DNA from: Pseudomonas baetica
Lineage (GTDB): Bacteria; Pseudomonadota; Gammaproteobacteria; Pseudomonadales; Pseudomonadaceae
Assembly: GCF_002813455.1 (NCBI RefSeq)
Contig: NZ_PHHE01000001.1
Location: 1,612,001-1,676,000 of the forward strand
Reading direction: 5' to 3'
Length of the DNA stretch: 64,000 nucleotides
The notes under the pieces: model-generated
Told to the model about the DNA's origin: nothing
Databases searched by the model: none
Seen by the model: the letters and a program-made list of their open reading frames with translations, nothing else
Made by a program: the position numbers and the translations under genes
Shown: positions 27,134 through 35,402 of the stretch, piece by piece
Layout: each line of letters begins with the position of its first letter
Numbering within the stretch: the first letter of the stretch is position 1

Positions 27134-27952
27134 TTAAACGGATGAACCGCTCTGGATCGACGCCCGCAGCCGGCTCGAAACGGCATCGGCGACGATCACC
27201 ATGAACGTGATGACGATGATGCAGGTCGCGGTTTCCTGATATTTGAACAGTTTGAGGCTGCTCACCAGTTCGAAGCCCAGGCCGCCAGCGCCGACCATGC
27301 CCAGCACCGTTGCCGAGCGCAGGTTCACTTCGAAGCGGTACAGGATCACCGCAATCCACGCAGTGATGACTTGCGGCAAAACACCAAACACGATCACCTG
27401 TAGCGGCCGAGCACCGGTCGCTTGCAGCGCTTCAATCGGGCCTTGGTCGATCTCTTCGATGCTCTCGGCGAAGAACTTGCCGAGCATGCCCACGCCATGC
27501 AGCGCCAGCGCCAATACGCCGGGGAACGGGCCGAGCCCGACTGCCGAGACGAAGATCAAGGCAAGGATCAGTTCGTTGATGCTGCGGGTAAAATTCAGTG
27601 CCTGACGGGTGGCGTGAAACAGCCAGCGGTTGCGGCTCAGATTGCGTGCGGCGAGAAACGACAGCGGAATCGCCAGCAACACCCCGAGCAGGGTGCCCCA
27701 GATGGCGATCTGCAGGGTTTCTACTGCCGGCGCCAGCAGTCGCGGGAGGATGCTCAGGTCCGGCGGAAAGGTGCGCGAGAGAAAATCACCAATCTGCGGC
27801 AACCCGGCGGCCAGTTCGCCGAGGCTCAGTTGCGCGCCTTGGGCGCTCCAGTCAAGCGTCCACAGCACGATCAGGACAACACCGGCGGTGGTCAGCCAAC
27901 TGCGCGGGCCACGGGGACGAACGCCGACCCACTGATAGTTTTGCGATTGCAT
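27134..27952 (-). CDS. phnE: Phosphonate ABC transporter permease
   Basis: 272 residues from MQSQNYQWVGVRP. Several membrane helices and the conserved cytoplasmic coupling loop EALQATGARPLQVIVFGVLPQ identify a PhnE-type permease; EELNRS-like TRSINELILALIFVSAVGLGPF is also typical. It forms the inner-membrane channel with the PhnC ATPase and PhnD binding protein encoded directly upstream (gap of two bases). Confidence 0.92.
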   Translation of the reverse strand: MQSQNYQWVGVRPRGPRSWLTTAGVVLIVLWTLDWSAQGAQLSLGELAAGLPQIGDFLSRTFPPDLSILPRLLAPAVETLQIAIWGTLLGVLLAIPLSFLAARNLSRNRWLFHATRQALNFTRSINELILALIFVSAVGLGPFPGVLALALHGVGMLGKFFAESIEEIDQGPIEALQATGARPLQVIVFGVLPQVITAWIAVILYRFEVNLRSATVLGMVGAGGLGFELVSSLKLFKYQETATCIIVITFMVIVADAVSSRLRASIQSGSSV

Positions 27953-27954
27953 GC

Positions 27955-28746
27955 TCAGGCCCTCGAAGCAGTGCGATAGGACAGGGTGGTTTTCGGGAGC
28001 TCTGCGCAAGATTCCGCCAATTGCCCCGGATAGATTCGTGCCAGATCGGCGTCGGTCATGCTCGACGCTTTGCCATCGAACACCAGGCTGCCGTGCGCGA
28101 GGCCGACCACGCGGTCGCCGAACTCGCGGGCGTATTCGACCTGATGCAGATTGCACAGCACGGTGATGCCCAGCTCGCGAGTGGCGTCGCGCAGGTACTG
28201 CAACACCAGGCGCGCGGTTTTCGGGTCAAGGCTGGCAATCGGTTCATCGGCCAGAATCACCTGCGGTCGTTGCGCCAACGCGCGAGCAATGCCGACGCGT
28301 TGCTTCTGCCCACCGGACAGCGAATCCGTGCGCTCGCCGGCCTTGTGCGCCAGTTCGACACGCTCCAGGCATTGCATCGCCAGCGCCACATCGTCACGGC
28401 GAAACAGTTGCAGAATCGAGGTGAGCGTACTGACCGAACCGAGGCGTCCGGTCAGTATGTTTTTCAAGACGCTCAAGCGCGGCACGACGTTGTGATGCTG
28501 AAAAATCATCGCCACTTCGCGGCGCAGAACGCTGGTGTCAGGGCAGGCGAGGGCGTCGATGCCGGCCACGGTCAACGTGCCGCTGTCGGCCTGCGCCAGG
28601 CGATTGATACAGCGCAGCAAGGTCGACTTACCGGCGCCGGACTGACCGAGCACCACGACGAATTCGCCGGCCGCGACCTCCAGGTCAATGCCACGCAATA
28701 CCGGGTTGCTGCCGTAGTGTTTGCTCAGTTGGCGGATGCTGATCAT
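27955..28746 (-). CDS. phnC: Phosphonate ABC transporter ATP-binding protein
   Basis: 263 residues. Walker A GQSGAGKSTLLRCIN, Q-loop FQHHNVV, signature LSGGQKQRVGIARALAQ and Walker B VILADEPIASLDP are complete. The HNVV and LRCINRL wording is typical of PhnC. The start overlaps the phnD stop by four bases, a translationally coupled arrangement. Confidence 0.94.
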   Translation of the reverse strand: MISIRQLSKHYGSNPVLRGIDLEVAAGEFVVVLGQSGAGKSTLLRCINRLAQADSGTLTVAGIDALACPDTSVLRREVAMIFQHHNVVPRLSVLKNILTGRLGSVSTLTSILQLFRRDDVALAMQCLERVELAHKAGERTDSLSGGQKQRVGIARALAQRPQVILADEPIASLDPKTARLVLQYLRDATRELGITVLCNLHQVEYAREFGDRVVGLAHGSLVFDGKASSMTDADLARIYPGQLAESCAELPKTTLSYRTASRA

Positions 28747-29609
28747 TTCATGCTCCGCAAATCGAGATCGAGCACCTTGGCGGTTTCGCGCACCACGTCA
28801 TAGGACGCGTCGGTGGTGGGTTGGAAGCCATTGAGCACACCCTGATCACCCCACGGCACGTCCTTGATCGAGGCCAGTGCGTCGGCGACTTTCTTCTTCA
28901 ACTCCGGATCGAGCGCCTTGCGCCAGACCATCGGCGATTCGGGAATCGGCTTGGAACTCCAGACAATTTCGAAGTCATCCTGCTTGACCACGCCTTTGGC
29001 CACGGCGCTGGCGAAGATGCGGTCAGCCACGGCGGCGGCGTCGACTTTCTTGTTCTTGACCGCGAGGATACTGGCGTCGTGGGAACCGGAGAAAATCACG
29101 CGTTTGAACAACGTGTCCGGCACAAACCCGGCCTGCTCCAGTCCTGCTTTCGGGAACAAATGACCGGACGCCGAGCTCGGGTCGACGAACGCGAATGTAT
29201 GGCCCTTGAGGTCGGCCAGCGTATGAATGCCGCTGTCCTTGCGCGCCAGGATCACGCTTTTGTAAGCGCTCTGGCCGGTCTTTTTGGTCACCGCCACGGA
29301 GAACGCTTCGACTTCGGCTACCGAGGTCGCCAGCACGTAGGAGAACGGGCCGAGGTAGGCAACGTCGAGTTTGCCCGAGCGCAGTGCTTCGATGATGCCG
29401 TTGTAATCGGTGGCCACGAACGGCACCACCGGCATGCCGATTTTGGCTTGCAGATCGTCGAGCACTTGTTTGCTCGATTCGATCATCGCCTGGGAGTCTT
29501 CCGAAGGGATCAGGCCAATGGTCAGTTTGTCCTTGGCCCAGCCCTGGCTGGCACTCAGGGCAAGTACGGCAAGGCTGGCGGCACGCAGAAACTGGTTAAT
29601 TGTTTTCAT
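28743..29609 (-). CDS. phnD: Phosphonate ABC transporter substrate-binding protein
   Basis: 288 residues. The signal peptide ends near SASQGWA; the mature start KLTIGLIPSEDSQAMIESSKQV and the DVAYLGPFSYVLA and FAFVDPSSASGHLFPK segments are diagnostic of PhnD/phosphite-type periplasmic binding proteins. It is the first gene of the phnDCE unit, divergent from a LysR gene with a 109-base gap holding a 14-base palindrome at 29650. The ligand could be 2-aminoethylphosphonate, 2-hydroxyethylphosphonate or a relative. Confidence 0.94.
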   Translation of the reverse strand: MKTINQFLRAASLAVLALSASQGWAKDKLTIGLIPSEDSQAMIESSKQVLDDLQAKIGMPVVPFVATDYNGIIEALRSGKLDVAYLGPFSYVLATSVAEVEAFSVAVTKKTGQSAYKSVILARKDSGIHTLADLKGHTFAFVDPSSASGHLFPKAGLEQAGFVPDTLFKRVIFSGSHDASILAVKNKKVDAAAVADRIFASAVAKGVVKQDDFEIVWSSKPIPESPMVWRKALDPELKKKVADALASIKDVPWGDQGVLNGFQPTTDASYDVVRETAKVLDLDLRSMK

Positions 29610-29649
29610 GGCATTCCACGGTGTGGTTGGGAGTTGCCACAGGCTAGGT

Positions 29650-29667
29650 CTGTCACGTGACAGTCAT
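29650..29667. promoter_or_regulatory. Palindrome/PhoB-like box between phnD and the LysR gene
   Basis: CTGTCAC-GTGACAG (29650-29663) is a perfect 14-base palindrome. Read on the plus strand as CTGTCAC-GTGA-CAGTCAT it also fits two PhoB half-sites with two mismatches. It may thus be a LysR site, a Pho box or both; the sequence does not decide. Confidence 0.45.
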
Positions 29668-29718
29668 TCAATCAATTCAATATGCGAAACCGCAGCTAAC
29701 TATTGATGGAGTCTATGG

Positions 29719-30576
29719 ATGTCGAGCGCCAAATTGCGGGCCTTTCTCGCCGTCGCCCGCCACGGCAGTTTCAGTGCCGGGGCGCGGGCGTCGGGGCTCA
29801 GTCAACCGACACTGACCACGCAGGTGCAAAGTCTGGAGCGACAGCACAACGTCGAACTGTTTCATCGGCGTGGGCGGCGGATTGAATTGTCGGATGTCGG
29901 GCGGCAGTTGCTGCCGATCGCGCAACGGCTGGCCTTGCTGGAACTGGAAGCGCACAACCTGCTGCGCGACTCCGGACGGCTCGACAGCGGCCAGCTCAAG
30001 GTCGGTGCGGTGGGGCCGTTTCATGTGATCGAAATGGTCGACAGTTATCTGCAACAGCATCCGAATATCGACGTGTCGATCCGCGTGGGTAACTCAGCGC
30101 AAGTGTTGTCGGATCTGGAAAATTACGTCACCGACATCGCTGTGCTGGCCGGGCGTCAGGATGATCCGGCGTTGTGTTCAGTGCGTTATGCGCGGCACGC
30201 GATCATCTTGTTCGCGCACCATGAGCATCCGCTGGCCAATCGCGGCAGCGTGCGCCTGGAAGAACTGGAAGGGCAACGGCTGCTGCAACGTGAGCCCGGT
30301 TCGACCACGCGGCTGGTGCTGGAGCAGGCGCTGAATGCGGCGCAGGTAAAACCGCGCATCGCCATGGAAATCGGCAGTCGTGAGGCACTGCGTGAAGCGG
30401 TGGTGCGCGGGTTGGGGCTGGGTGTGGTGTCGGAAGCGGAGTTCATCGCCGACCCGAACATCCGCACGATCAGAATCGAGGGCGAAGAGCTGTTCACCGA
30501 GACGTATCTTTATTGCTTGGCAGAACGGCGTTCCAGCCGGCTCATTTCGTCGTTTTTCGATGCGGCGCTCGGCTGA
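29719..30576 (+). CDS. LysR-family transcriptional regulator (divergent from phnD)
   Basis: 285 residues from MSSAKLRAFLAVARHGSFSAG, with GGAG eight bases upstream. The winged helix-turn-helix (FSAGARASGLSQPTLTTQVQ) is followed by an effector-binding domain. It is a paralogue in type of the LysR at 23626; both are about 287 residues and bracket the phosphonate block. Divergent arrangement with phnD makes it the likely activator of phnDCE. Confidence 0.9.
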   Translation: MSSAKLRAFLAVARHGSFSAGARASGLSQPTLTTQVQSLERQHNVELFHRRGRRIELSDVGRQLLPIAQRLALLELEAHNLLRDSGRLDSGQLKVGAVGPFHVIEMVDSYLQQHPNIDVSIRVGNSAQVLSDLENYVTDIAVLAGRQDDPALCSVRYARHAIILFAHHEHPLANRGSVRLEELEGQRLLQREPGSTTRLVLEQALNAAQVKPRIAMEIGSREALREAVVRGLGLGVVSEAEFIADPNIRTIRIEGEELFTETYLYCLAERRSSRLISSFFDAALG

Positions 30577-30643
30577 GGGTTTGCAATCTCTGACGAGGCT
30601 TGGCTAATATACGTTCCATATACACATCGTATCGGATTCATAT

Positions 30644-30871
30644 ATGGGCATCGTAAAGATTTCAGAGGACATGCACGAGAACCTGCGAATCTCCAGCAAC
30701 GCCCTCAGCCGCTCGATCAACGCGCAGGCCGAGCACTGGATGCGCATCGGCATGCTCGCCGAACTGCACCCCAACCTCGACCACAGTGCGATCTGCCGCT
30801 TGCTGATCCGCGCCGAACAAAATGGCGGGCTCGACCTGCAACAACTGACTCAGGAAGCCGTCAGCGCATGA
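30644..30871 (+). CDS. ParD-like antitoxin-family protein
   Basis: 75 residues. The N-terminal MGIVKISEDMHENLRISSNALSRSINAQAEHWMRIGM has the alternating pattern of a ribbon-helix-helix DNA-binding fold, matching the ParD-like family. There is no toxin of the ParE type next to it. Instead its stop overlaps the start of a methionine aminopeptidase gene by four bases, so the two are translationally coupled. It may be an autoregulator of the pair (inference). Confidence 0.75.
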   Translation: MGIVKISEDMHENLRISSNALSRSINAQAEHWMRIGMLAELHPNLDHSAICRLLIRAEQNGGLDLQQLTQEAVSA

Positions 30872-31659
30872 GAAACCAGATCAAGATCAACACCCCGGCC
30901 GACATCGCCCAATCGCGCGCTGCCGGCAAACTCGCCGCCGAAGTACTGGCGATGCTGGTGCCGCACATCAAGGCCGGCGTGACCACCGATGAACTGGATC
31001 GGCTGTGCAACGACTACATCGTCAATGTGCAGAAAGCGGTGCCGGCCAACGTTGGTTATCACGGTTTTCCGAAAACCGTCTGCGCCTCGGTCAACGATGT
31101 GGTGTGTCACGGCATTCCGTCGGGTACGCCGTTGAAGGACGGCGATATCGTCAACCTCGACATCGCGGTGATCAAGGATGGCTGGTTCGGCGATACCAGC
31201 CGCATGTACGTGGTTGGCGAAGCCACACCTGAAGCACAGCATTTGATCAAGACCACTTACGACGCCATGTGCGCGGGTATTCGCGCGGTTCGTCCGGGCG
31301 CGACCCTGGGCGACATCGGCCATGCGATCCAGAGTCTGGCGGAGAACGAAGGCTTCAGTGTGGTGCGCGAGTATTGCGGGCACGGGATTGGCAAGATCTA
31401 CCACGATGAGCCGCAGATCCTGCACTACGGCTTCCCTAATCAGGGGATGAAGCTCAAGGCCGGGATGATCTTTACCATCGAGCCGATGCTCAATGCGGGC
31501 AAGCGCCATGTGAAGAACATGCCGGATGGCTGGACGGTGCTGACCAAGGATGGCTCGTTGTCGGCACAGTGGGAGCATATGGTGGCGGTGACGGAGACTG
31601 GCTTCGAAATCCTCACCGCCTGGCCCGACGACATCGAAGGCTATTCCCCGATCACCTAA
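30868..31659 (+). CDS. map: Type I methionine aminopeptidase
   Basis: 263 residues, full length. All five dinuclear-metal ligands are visible: Asp in VNLDIAV, Asp in FGDTSRM, His in YCGHGIG, Glu in FTIEPML and Glu in QWEHMVAV. It removes the N-terminal methionine from nascent proteins. Because a housekeeping copy usually sits next to rpsB, this is probably a second copy (inference; the other is not in this window). Coupling to a ParD-like gene is unusual. Confidence 0.93.
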   Translation: MRNQIKINTPADIAQSRAAGKLAAEVLAMLVPHIKAGVTTDELDRLCNDYIVNVQKAVPANVGYHGFPKTVCASVNDVVCHGIPSGTPLKDGDIVNLDIAVIKDGWFGDTSRMYVVGEATPEAQHLIKTTYDAMCAGIRAVRPGATLGDIGHAIQSLAENEGFSVVREYCGHGIGKIYHDEPQILHYGFPNQGMKLKAGMIFTIEPMLNAGKRHVKNMPDGWTVLTKDGSLSAQWEHMVAVTETGFEILTAWPDDIEGYSPIT

Positions 31660-31674
31660 ACACCACAAAACCCC

Positions 31675-31764
31675 TGTAGGAGCGAGCTTGCTCGCGAAGA
31701 GGCCGTGTCAGTCAACATCAATATTGAATGACACACCGCATTCGCGAGCAGGCTCGCTCCCACA
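31675..31764. repeat. REPIN (variant left arm GTAGGAGCGAGC)
   Basis: Inverted REP pair with a left arm TGTAGGAGCGAGCTTGCTCG instead of TGTGGGAGC. Confidence 0.85.
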
Positions 31765-31779
31765 GTTGGAATGCATTCC

Positions 31780-31864
31780 TGTAGGAGCTGTCGAGTGAAA
31801 CGAGGCTGCGATCTTTTGATCTTGTTTTGAAGCAAGATCAAAAGATCGCAGCCTGCAGCAGCTC
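31780..31864. repeat. Palindromic repeat, third family
   Basis: GGCTGCGATCTTTTGATCTTG and its inverted copy form a long hairpin. Related copies lie at 35301-35397 and 59480-59565. Confidence 0.85.
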
Positions 31865-31867
31865 AGG

Positions 31868-32761
31868 TTATGTGGTGTGTGCAGGGACGCTTTGCAGCCA
31901 ATCAAGCACCTCATCCCACAACGGCTGTGCGCTTTCGCGGAAGTAACCCATGTGCCCGTACGGTTTGCTGCCCCGTGGCGGCTGCAGATCCAGCAATGTC
32001 AGCGGTGCATTCACCATGGCTTTGACAAACGCATCGCGCGAACGCGGCGGCGCCCACGGATCATCGACCGACGTGGCGAAAACGCATGGCGTTGTGACCT
32101 CGGCGTAGAGCGCATGCAGATGGCTCATCTGGGGGTCGTCGAAGTAGTAGTGGGGGAATTTGCACCAGCGTTTCCAGTCGTTGTAAACGCCCAGCGGCAA
32201 ATCATCGCCCATGCCCAGCATGCTCCAGGCCATGTAGCCTTTGCGGGCGACAATCACCGGCAGCACAAACGTCCACATCAGACGGATTTTCCAGGCCTCG
32301 GTTCGGGACATCCAGCCGCTCCACCCCGCGCCACTGCCCAGGGTGTAGCAAGCTGTCAGGGCGGGGTGATTGGGCAACAGACCAATCGCATGACCACCAA
32401 ACGAATGGCCGACCCAATACAGCGGCAATACTTCCTGGCTTAGCAGATCCACTGCCGCCGCCAGATCCTGATAAGCCCAATCCAGATAAGACATCTCAAA
32501 GCCTTTGAGCGAAGCCGGTTTCGACTCACCGATGCCCCGGTAATCGAGGGTCAGCACGTGAAAGCCCTGGCGCGCCGCGTGCTCGGCAAAACGCCGATAA
32601 AAGCGCTGCTGGACCCCGGTGGCACCGGCCATGATCAGGTTACCTTTGACGACGCTCGCTGCGCCGTAGCGCTTGGCGGACAACGGATAACCATCGCGGG
32701 CAATGAGGGCGATGTCCTGTCTCTGGATCGATTCGGCAAAGGCTGCGGCCATGGTGTTCAT
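31868..32761 (-). CDS. Alpha/beta hydrolase
   Basis: 297 residues. The nucleophile elbow GHSFGGHAIG near residue 120, DYRGIGESKPASL as the oxyanion region and a late HMGYFRE provide the catalytic Ser and His of an alpha/beta hydrolase; SVDDPWAPP holds a plausible Asp. It matches the predicted-hydrolase group COG4757 in length. It lies 31 bases downstream of a crotonase gene on the same strand, so they form an operon, perhaps for acyl-ester or acyl-CoA breakdown. Confidence 0.85.
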   Translation of the reverse strand: MNTMAAAFAESIQRQDIALIARDGYPLSAKRYGAASVVKGNLIMAGATGVQQRFYRRFAEHAARQGFHVLTLDYRGIGESKPASLKGFEMSYLDWAYQDLAAAVDLLSQEVLPLYWVGHSFGGHAIGLLPNHPALTACYTLGSGAGWSGWMSRTEAWKIRLMWTFVLPVIVARKGYMAWSMLGMGDDLPLGVYNDWKRWCKFPHYYFDDPQMSHLHALYAEVTTPCVFATSVDDPWAPPRSRDAFVKAMVNAPLTLLDLQPPRGSKPYGHMGYFRESAQPLWDEVLDWLQSVPAHTT

Positions 32762-32792
32762 GAAATTGTTCCGAGTGAGTTGAGCAAAGCCT

Positions 32793-33590
32793 TCAGCGAC
32801 CTTTGAACTGCGGTTCGCGCTTTTGCATCATCGCCATGACGCCTTCGCGGACATCCTCGGTTTTGATCAGGGCCAGCAGTTGTTCATCAAGCTTCGACAG
32901 TGCCGCATCGTCTCCCTGATCCTGCGCCAGAAACGCCGATTGCAGCGTCGCCAGAATCGCCAGAGGCGCAGCCTTGGCAATGCGTTCGGCGTATTCGATG
33001 GCGCGTGCCAGAGTCTGGCCGGGTGCGACCACTTCGGTCAGCAGGCGCATGTGCAGGGCGGCATCGGCATCGAACTCTTCCGCCGTGAGCATGTAGCGCA
33101 TGGCGGCGGTCCAGCCCGCTGCGCGGGTGAAGCGCACGGTGGAACCGCCGGCGGGAGAGATCCCGCGCAACACTTCCAGATGAGCGAAACGGGCATTGGT
33201 GGCGGCAATGCTGATATCGGCGTTGAGCATCAATTCGATGCCCGCCGTCCAGCAAATGCCTTCAATGGCAACCACCACCGGTTTACGCCTGCGCGGTTTG
33301 GAAACGCCCCATGGGTCGATGCCTTCTTCAGGATACTTGAAGGCGCCTGACACCAGTTTCGGCGTCAGCTCCATCAAGTCCAGGCCTGCGGTGAAGTGCT
33401 CGCCATGCGCGAACAGCACGGCGCAGCGGAGTTCGTCATTGCGCTCATACTCGCCGATGGCCAATGCCAGGTCCGTCAGCATTGCACTGTCGAATGCGTT
33501 GCGTTTGCCGGCGCGATCCAGACCGATCAAAAACAACTGACCGCGTTGTTCGCGGGTGACTCGGCCGGGGCCACTGTTGGCTTCGTTCAT
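32793..33590 (-). CDS. Enoyl-CoA hydratase/isomerase (crotonase) family protein
   Basis: 265 residues. The oxyanion-hole segments AVLFAHGEHFTAGLDLMEL and AIEGICWTAGIELMLNADISIA, and RGISPAGGSTVRFTRAAGWTAAMRYML, are typical of crotonases. The position of the usual catalytic Glu near RGISP is an Ile-Ser segment, so the chemistry may differ from a standard hydratase. It heads an operon with the alpha/beta hydrolase and is divergent from a TetR gene with a dyad in between. Confidence 0.87.
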   Translation of the reverse strand: MNEANSGPGRVTREQRGQLFLIGLDRAGKRNAFDSAMLTDLALAIGEYERNDELRCAVLFAHGEHFTAGLDLMELTPKLVSGAFKYPEEGIDPWGVSKPRRRKPVVVAIEGICWTAGIELMLNADISIAATNARFAHLEVLRGISPAGGSTVRFTRAAGWTAAMRYMLTAEEFDADAALHMRLLTEVVAPGQTLARAIEYAERIAKAAPLAILATLQSAFLAQDQGDDAALSKLDEQLLALIKTEDVREGVMAMMQKREPQFKGR

Positions 33591-33627
33591 CTCTGCTCTC
33601 CCTGATTTTTTGTCGGCGGCCAGTTAC

Positions 33628-33671
33628 TGACCATCTGTTCGGTAAATAGAAACTAAACGAACAGTTGGTAA
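33628..33671. promoter_or_regulatory. Probable TetR operator between the crotonase and tetR genes
   Basis: The arms 33628-33647 and 33652-33671 are inverted copies around four bases, with the invariant core CTGTTCG/CGAACAG and matching ACCA/TGGT flanks. A dyad of this size between divergent genes is the expected TetR-dimer site. Confidence 0.65.
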
Positions 33672-33739
33672 CCGTCAAATTGAGAAGGGCAGGCTTATGT
33701 CATAGAATCACCGCCAGTTATCCGGATCAGGAAATACTC

Positions 33740-34315
33740 GTGCGACCGTTGAAAATCCCCCGTGAAGAGCTGCTTCTGCGGTGCGCCAATACCTTCAAGC
33801 GCCTTGGCTATCATGGCACCACCATGGACGTGCTTGCGTCCGCTTGCGGCTTTACCAAGGCTTCGTTCTATCACCACTATCCGAACAAGGAGGCCTTGCT
33901 GCGTGACGTGCTCGACTGGACGCATCAGGTCATCAACCAGACCCTGTTTGCCGTGGCCTTCGACGAAAAACTCACGCCACAAGAACGCCTGAGCAAAATG
34001 GGCCGCAAGGCGGCGCGGCTGTTTCAGGATGACTCGATTGGTTGCCTGATGGGCGTGGTGGCGGTCGATGCGGCGTACGGTAAAAGTGAATTGCTGGAGC
34101 CGATTCGCGGCTTTTTCGATGCATGGGCCAAGGCGTTTGCGCATTTGCTGGAAGGTCGGGTCGATGAAGTCCAAGCCTTGCTGACCGCTCGACAATGGGT
34201 GGCGGATTACGAGGGGGCGATTCTGCTGGCGCGGGTCTATGGTGACGCGGCTTACATTGATGCGGTGACGCGTCGTGCGCTGGAACATTTGAGTGCCTGT
34301 CAGGCACCGACATAA
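33740..34315 (+). CDS. TetR-family transcriptional regulator
   Basis: 191 residues from a GTG at 33740, chosen because CAGGAAA lies six bases upstream and the sequence before it looks non-coding. The helix-turn-helix is TTMDVLASACGFTKASFYHHYPNKEALL, typical TetR. The C-terminal ligand domain is unremarkable. Divergence from the crotonase/hydrolase operon and the dyad between suggest that it represses that operon and itself. Confidence 0.88.
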   Translation: MRPLKIPREELLLRCANTFKRLGYHGTTMDVLASACGFTKASFYHHYPNKEALLRDVLDWTHQVINQTLFAVAFDEKLTPQERLSKMGRKAARLFQDDSIGCLMGVVAVDAAYGKSELLEPIRGFFDAWAKAFAHLLEGRVDEVQALLTARQWVADYEGAILLARVYGDAAYIDAVTRRALEHLSACQAPT

Positions 34316-34396
34316 GGCTTCCCCGCTGTGTGTTGTGTCCTCGACAGTGTCAGCCACGACGCACACTGACTTTTTATCCAATCAGGGAGCAACACC

Positions 34397-35122
34397 ATGA
34401 GTGCAATCACCCCGGCCGTGATGGCCGATCTCGCGCCCGACGGCGTGCTGCATGCCGCCATCAATTTTGGCAACCCGGTGCTGGCACAGCGCGGGGCAGA
34501 CGGTGCGCCGCAGGGTGTTTCGGTGGCATTGGCCAAAGCATTGGCTGCCGAGTTGGGTGTCGAATTGGAGCTGCGCACCTTTGATGCGGCGGGCAAGGTT
34601 TTCGCGGCGCTGGAGGAGGGCGTGTGGAACCTGGCATTCCTCGCCATCGAGCCGGTGCGTGAGGCGCAGATTGCGTTCAGCGAGCCGTACGTGATTATTG
34701 AAGGGACTTATCTGGTCGAAGCGCAGGCACCATATCGCAACGTCGAGGACCTCGATCAGCCAGGATTGCGACTGGCCGTTGGCAAAGGCGCGGCCTACGA
34801 CCTGTTCCTCAGTCGCACGCTGCAGCACGCACAATTGGAGCGTGCCGAAACCTCGGCGGGTGCCGTTGACCTGTTTATTGAGCAACACCTGGATGCCGCC
34901 GCCGGTGTCCGTCAGCCATTGCAGAAAGTCGCGGATGCCGACGCGCGTTACCGCGTGCTGGACGGCGCGTTCACGGCGATTCGCCAGGCCATGGCGGTGC
35001 CCCGTGGGCGGGAGGCAGGCGCAGCGTATGTGCGGGCGTTCGTCGAGCGCAAGAAGGCTGAAGGGTTTGTCGCTGCAGCGCTGGCCGAGAGTGGGCAGGG
35101 CGATGTGACGGTCGCGCCTTGA
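34397..35122 (+). CDS. Solute-binding-protein-like (PBPb/Lao-Arg-Orn fold), no signal peptide
   Basis: 241 residues of the bacterial periplasmic binding-protein family 3: GVSVALAKALAAELGVELELR, GVWNLAFLAIEPVREAQIAFSEP and LRLAVGKGAAYDLFLSRTL. The first 25 residues (MSAITPAVMADLAPDGVLHA) are not hydrophobic and there is no upstream in-frame signal sequence. It therefore probably stays in the cytoplasm, as a ligand sensor or cyclohexadienyl dehydratase-like enzyme rather than a transporter part. It lies 82 bases after tetR and may share its transcript. Confidence 0.8.
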   Translation: MSAITPAVMADLAPDGVLHAAINFGNPVLAQRGADGAPQGVSVALAKALAAELGVELELRTFDAAGKVFAALEEGVWNLAFLAIEPVREAQIAFSEPYVIIEGTYLVEAQAPYRNVEDLDQPGLRLAVGKGAAYDLFLSRTLQHAQLERAETSAGAVDLFIEQHLDAAAGVRQPLQKVADADARYRVLDGAFTAIRQAMAVPRGREAGAAYVRAFVERKKAEGFVAAALAESGQGDVTVAP

Positions 35123-35126
35123 GACC

Positions 35127-35162
35127 AAAAAAAGAGCCACCGCGGCCCGACGCTTGGGTGGC
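35127..35162 (-). terminator. Terminator-like hairpin on the minus strand
   Basis: Read on the minus strand, GCCACC and GGTGGC frame a loop and are followed by CTCTTTTTTT. It would end transcripts coming from the ABC operon. Confidence 0.5.
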
Positions 35163-35197
35163 CCTGAGGGGGACATTCTTGAAATGACGGCAGACCC

Positions 35198-35287
35198 TGT
35201 GGGAGCGAGCCTGCTCGCGAAGAGGCCGTGTCAGTCAACCTTAACGTTGAATGACACACCGCATTCGCGAGCAGGCTCGCTCCCACA
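35198..35287. repeat. REPIN
   Basis: Inverted pair of the GTGGGAGCGAGCCTGCTCGC unit. Confidence 0.9.
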
Positions 35288-35300
35288 TTTGGAATGCATT

Positions 35301-35397
35301 CCTGTAGGAGCTGTCGAGTGAAACGAGGCTGCGATCTTTTGATCTTGTTTTTTCACAGCAAGATCAGAAGATCGCAGCCTTCGGCAGCTCCTACAGG
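35301..35397. repeat. Palindromic repeat, third family
   Basis: CCTGTAGGAGCTG...GATCTTTTGATCTTG pairs with its inverted copy ending CAGCTCCTACAGG. It is the same family as 31780 and 59480. Confidence 0.85.
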
Positions 35398-35402
35398 GGG
35401 TT

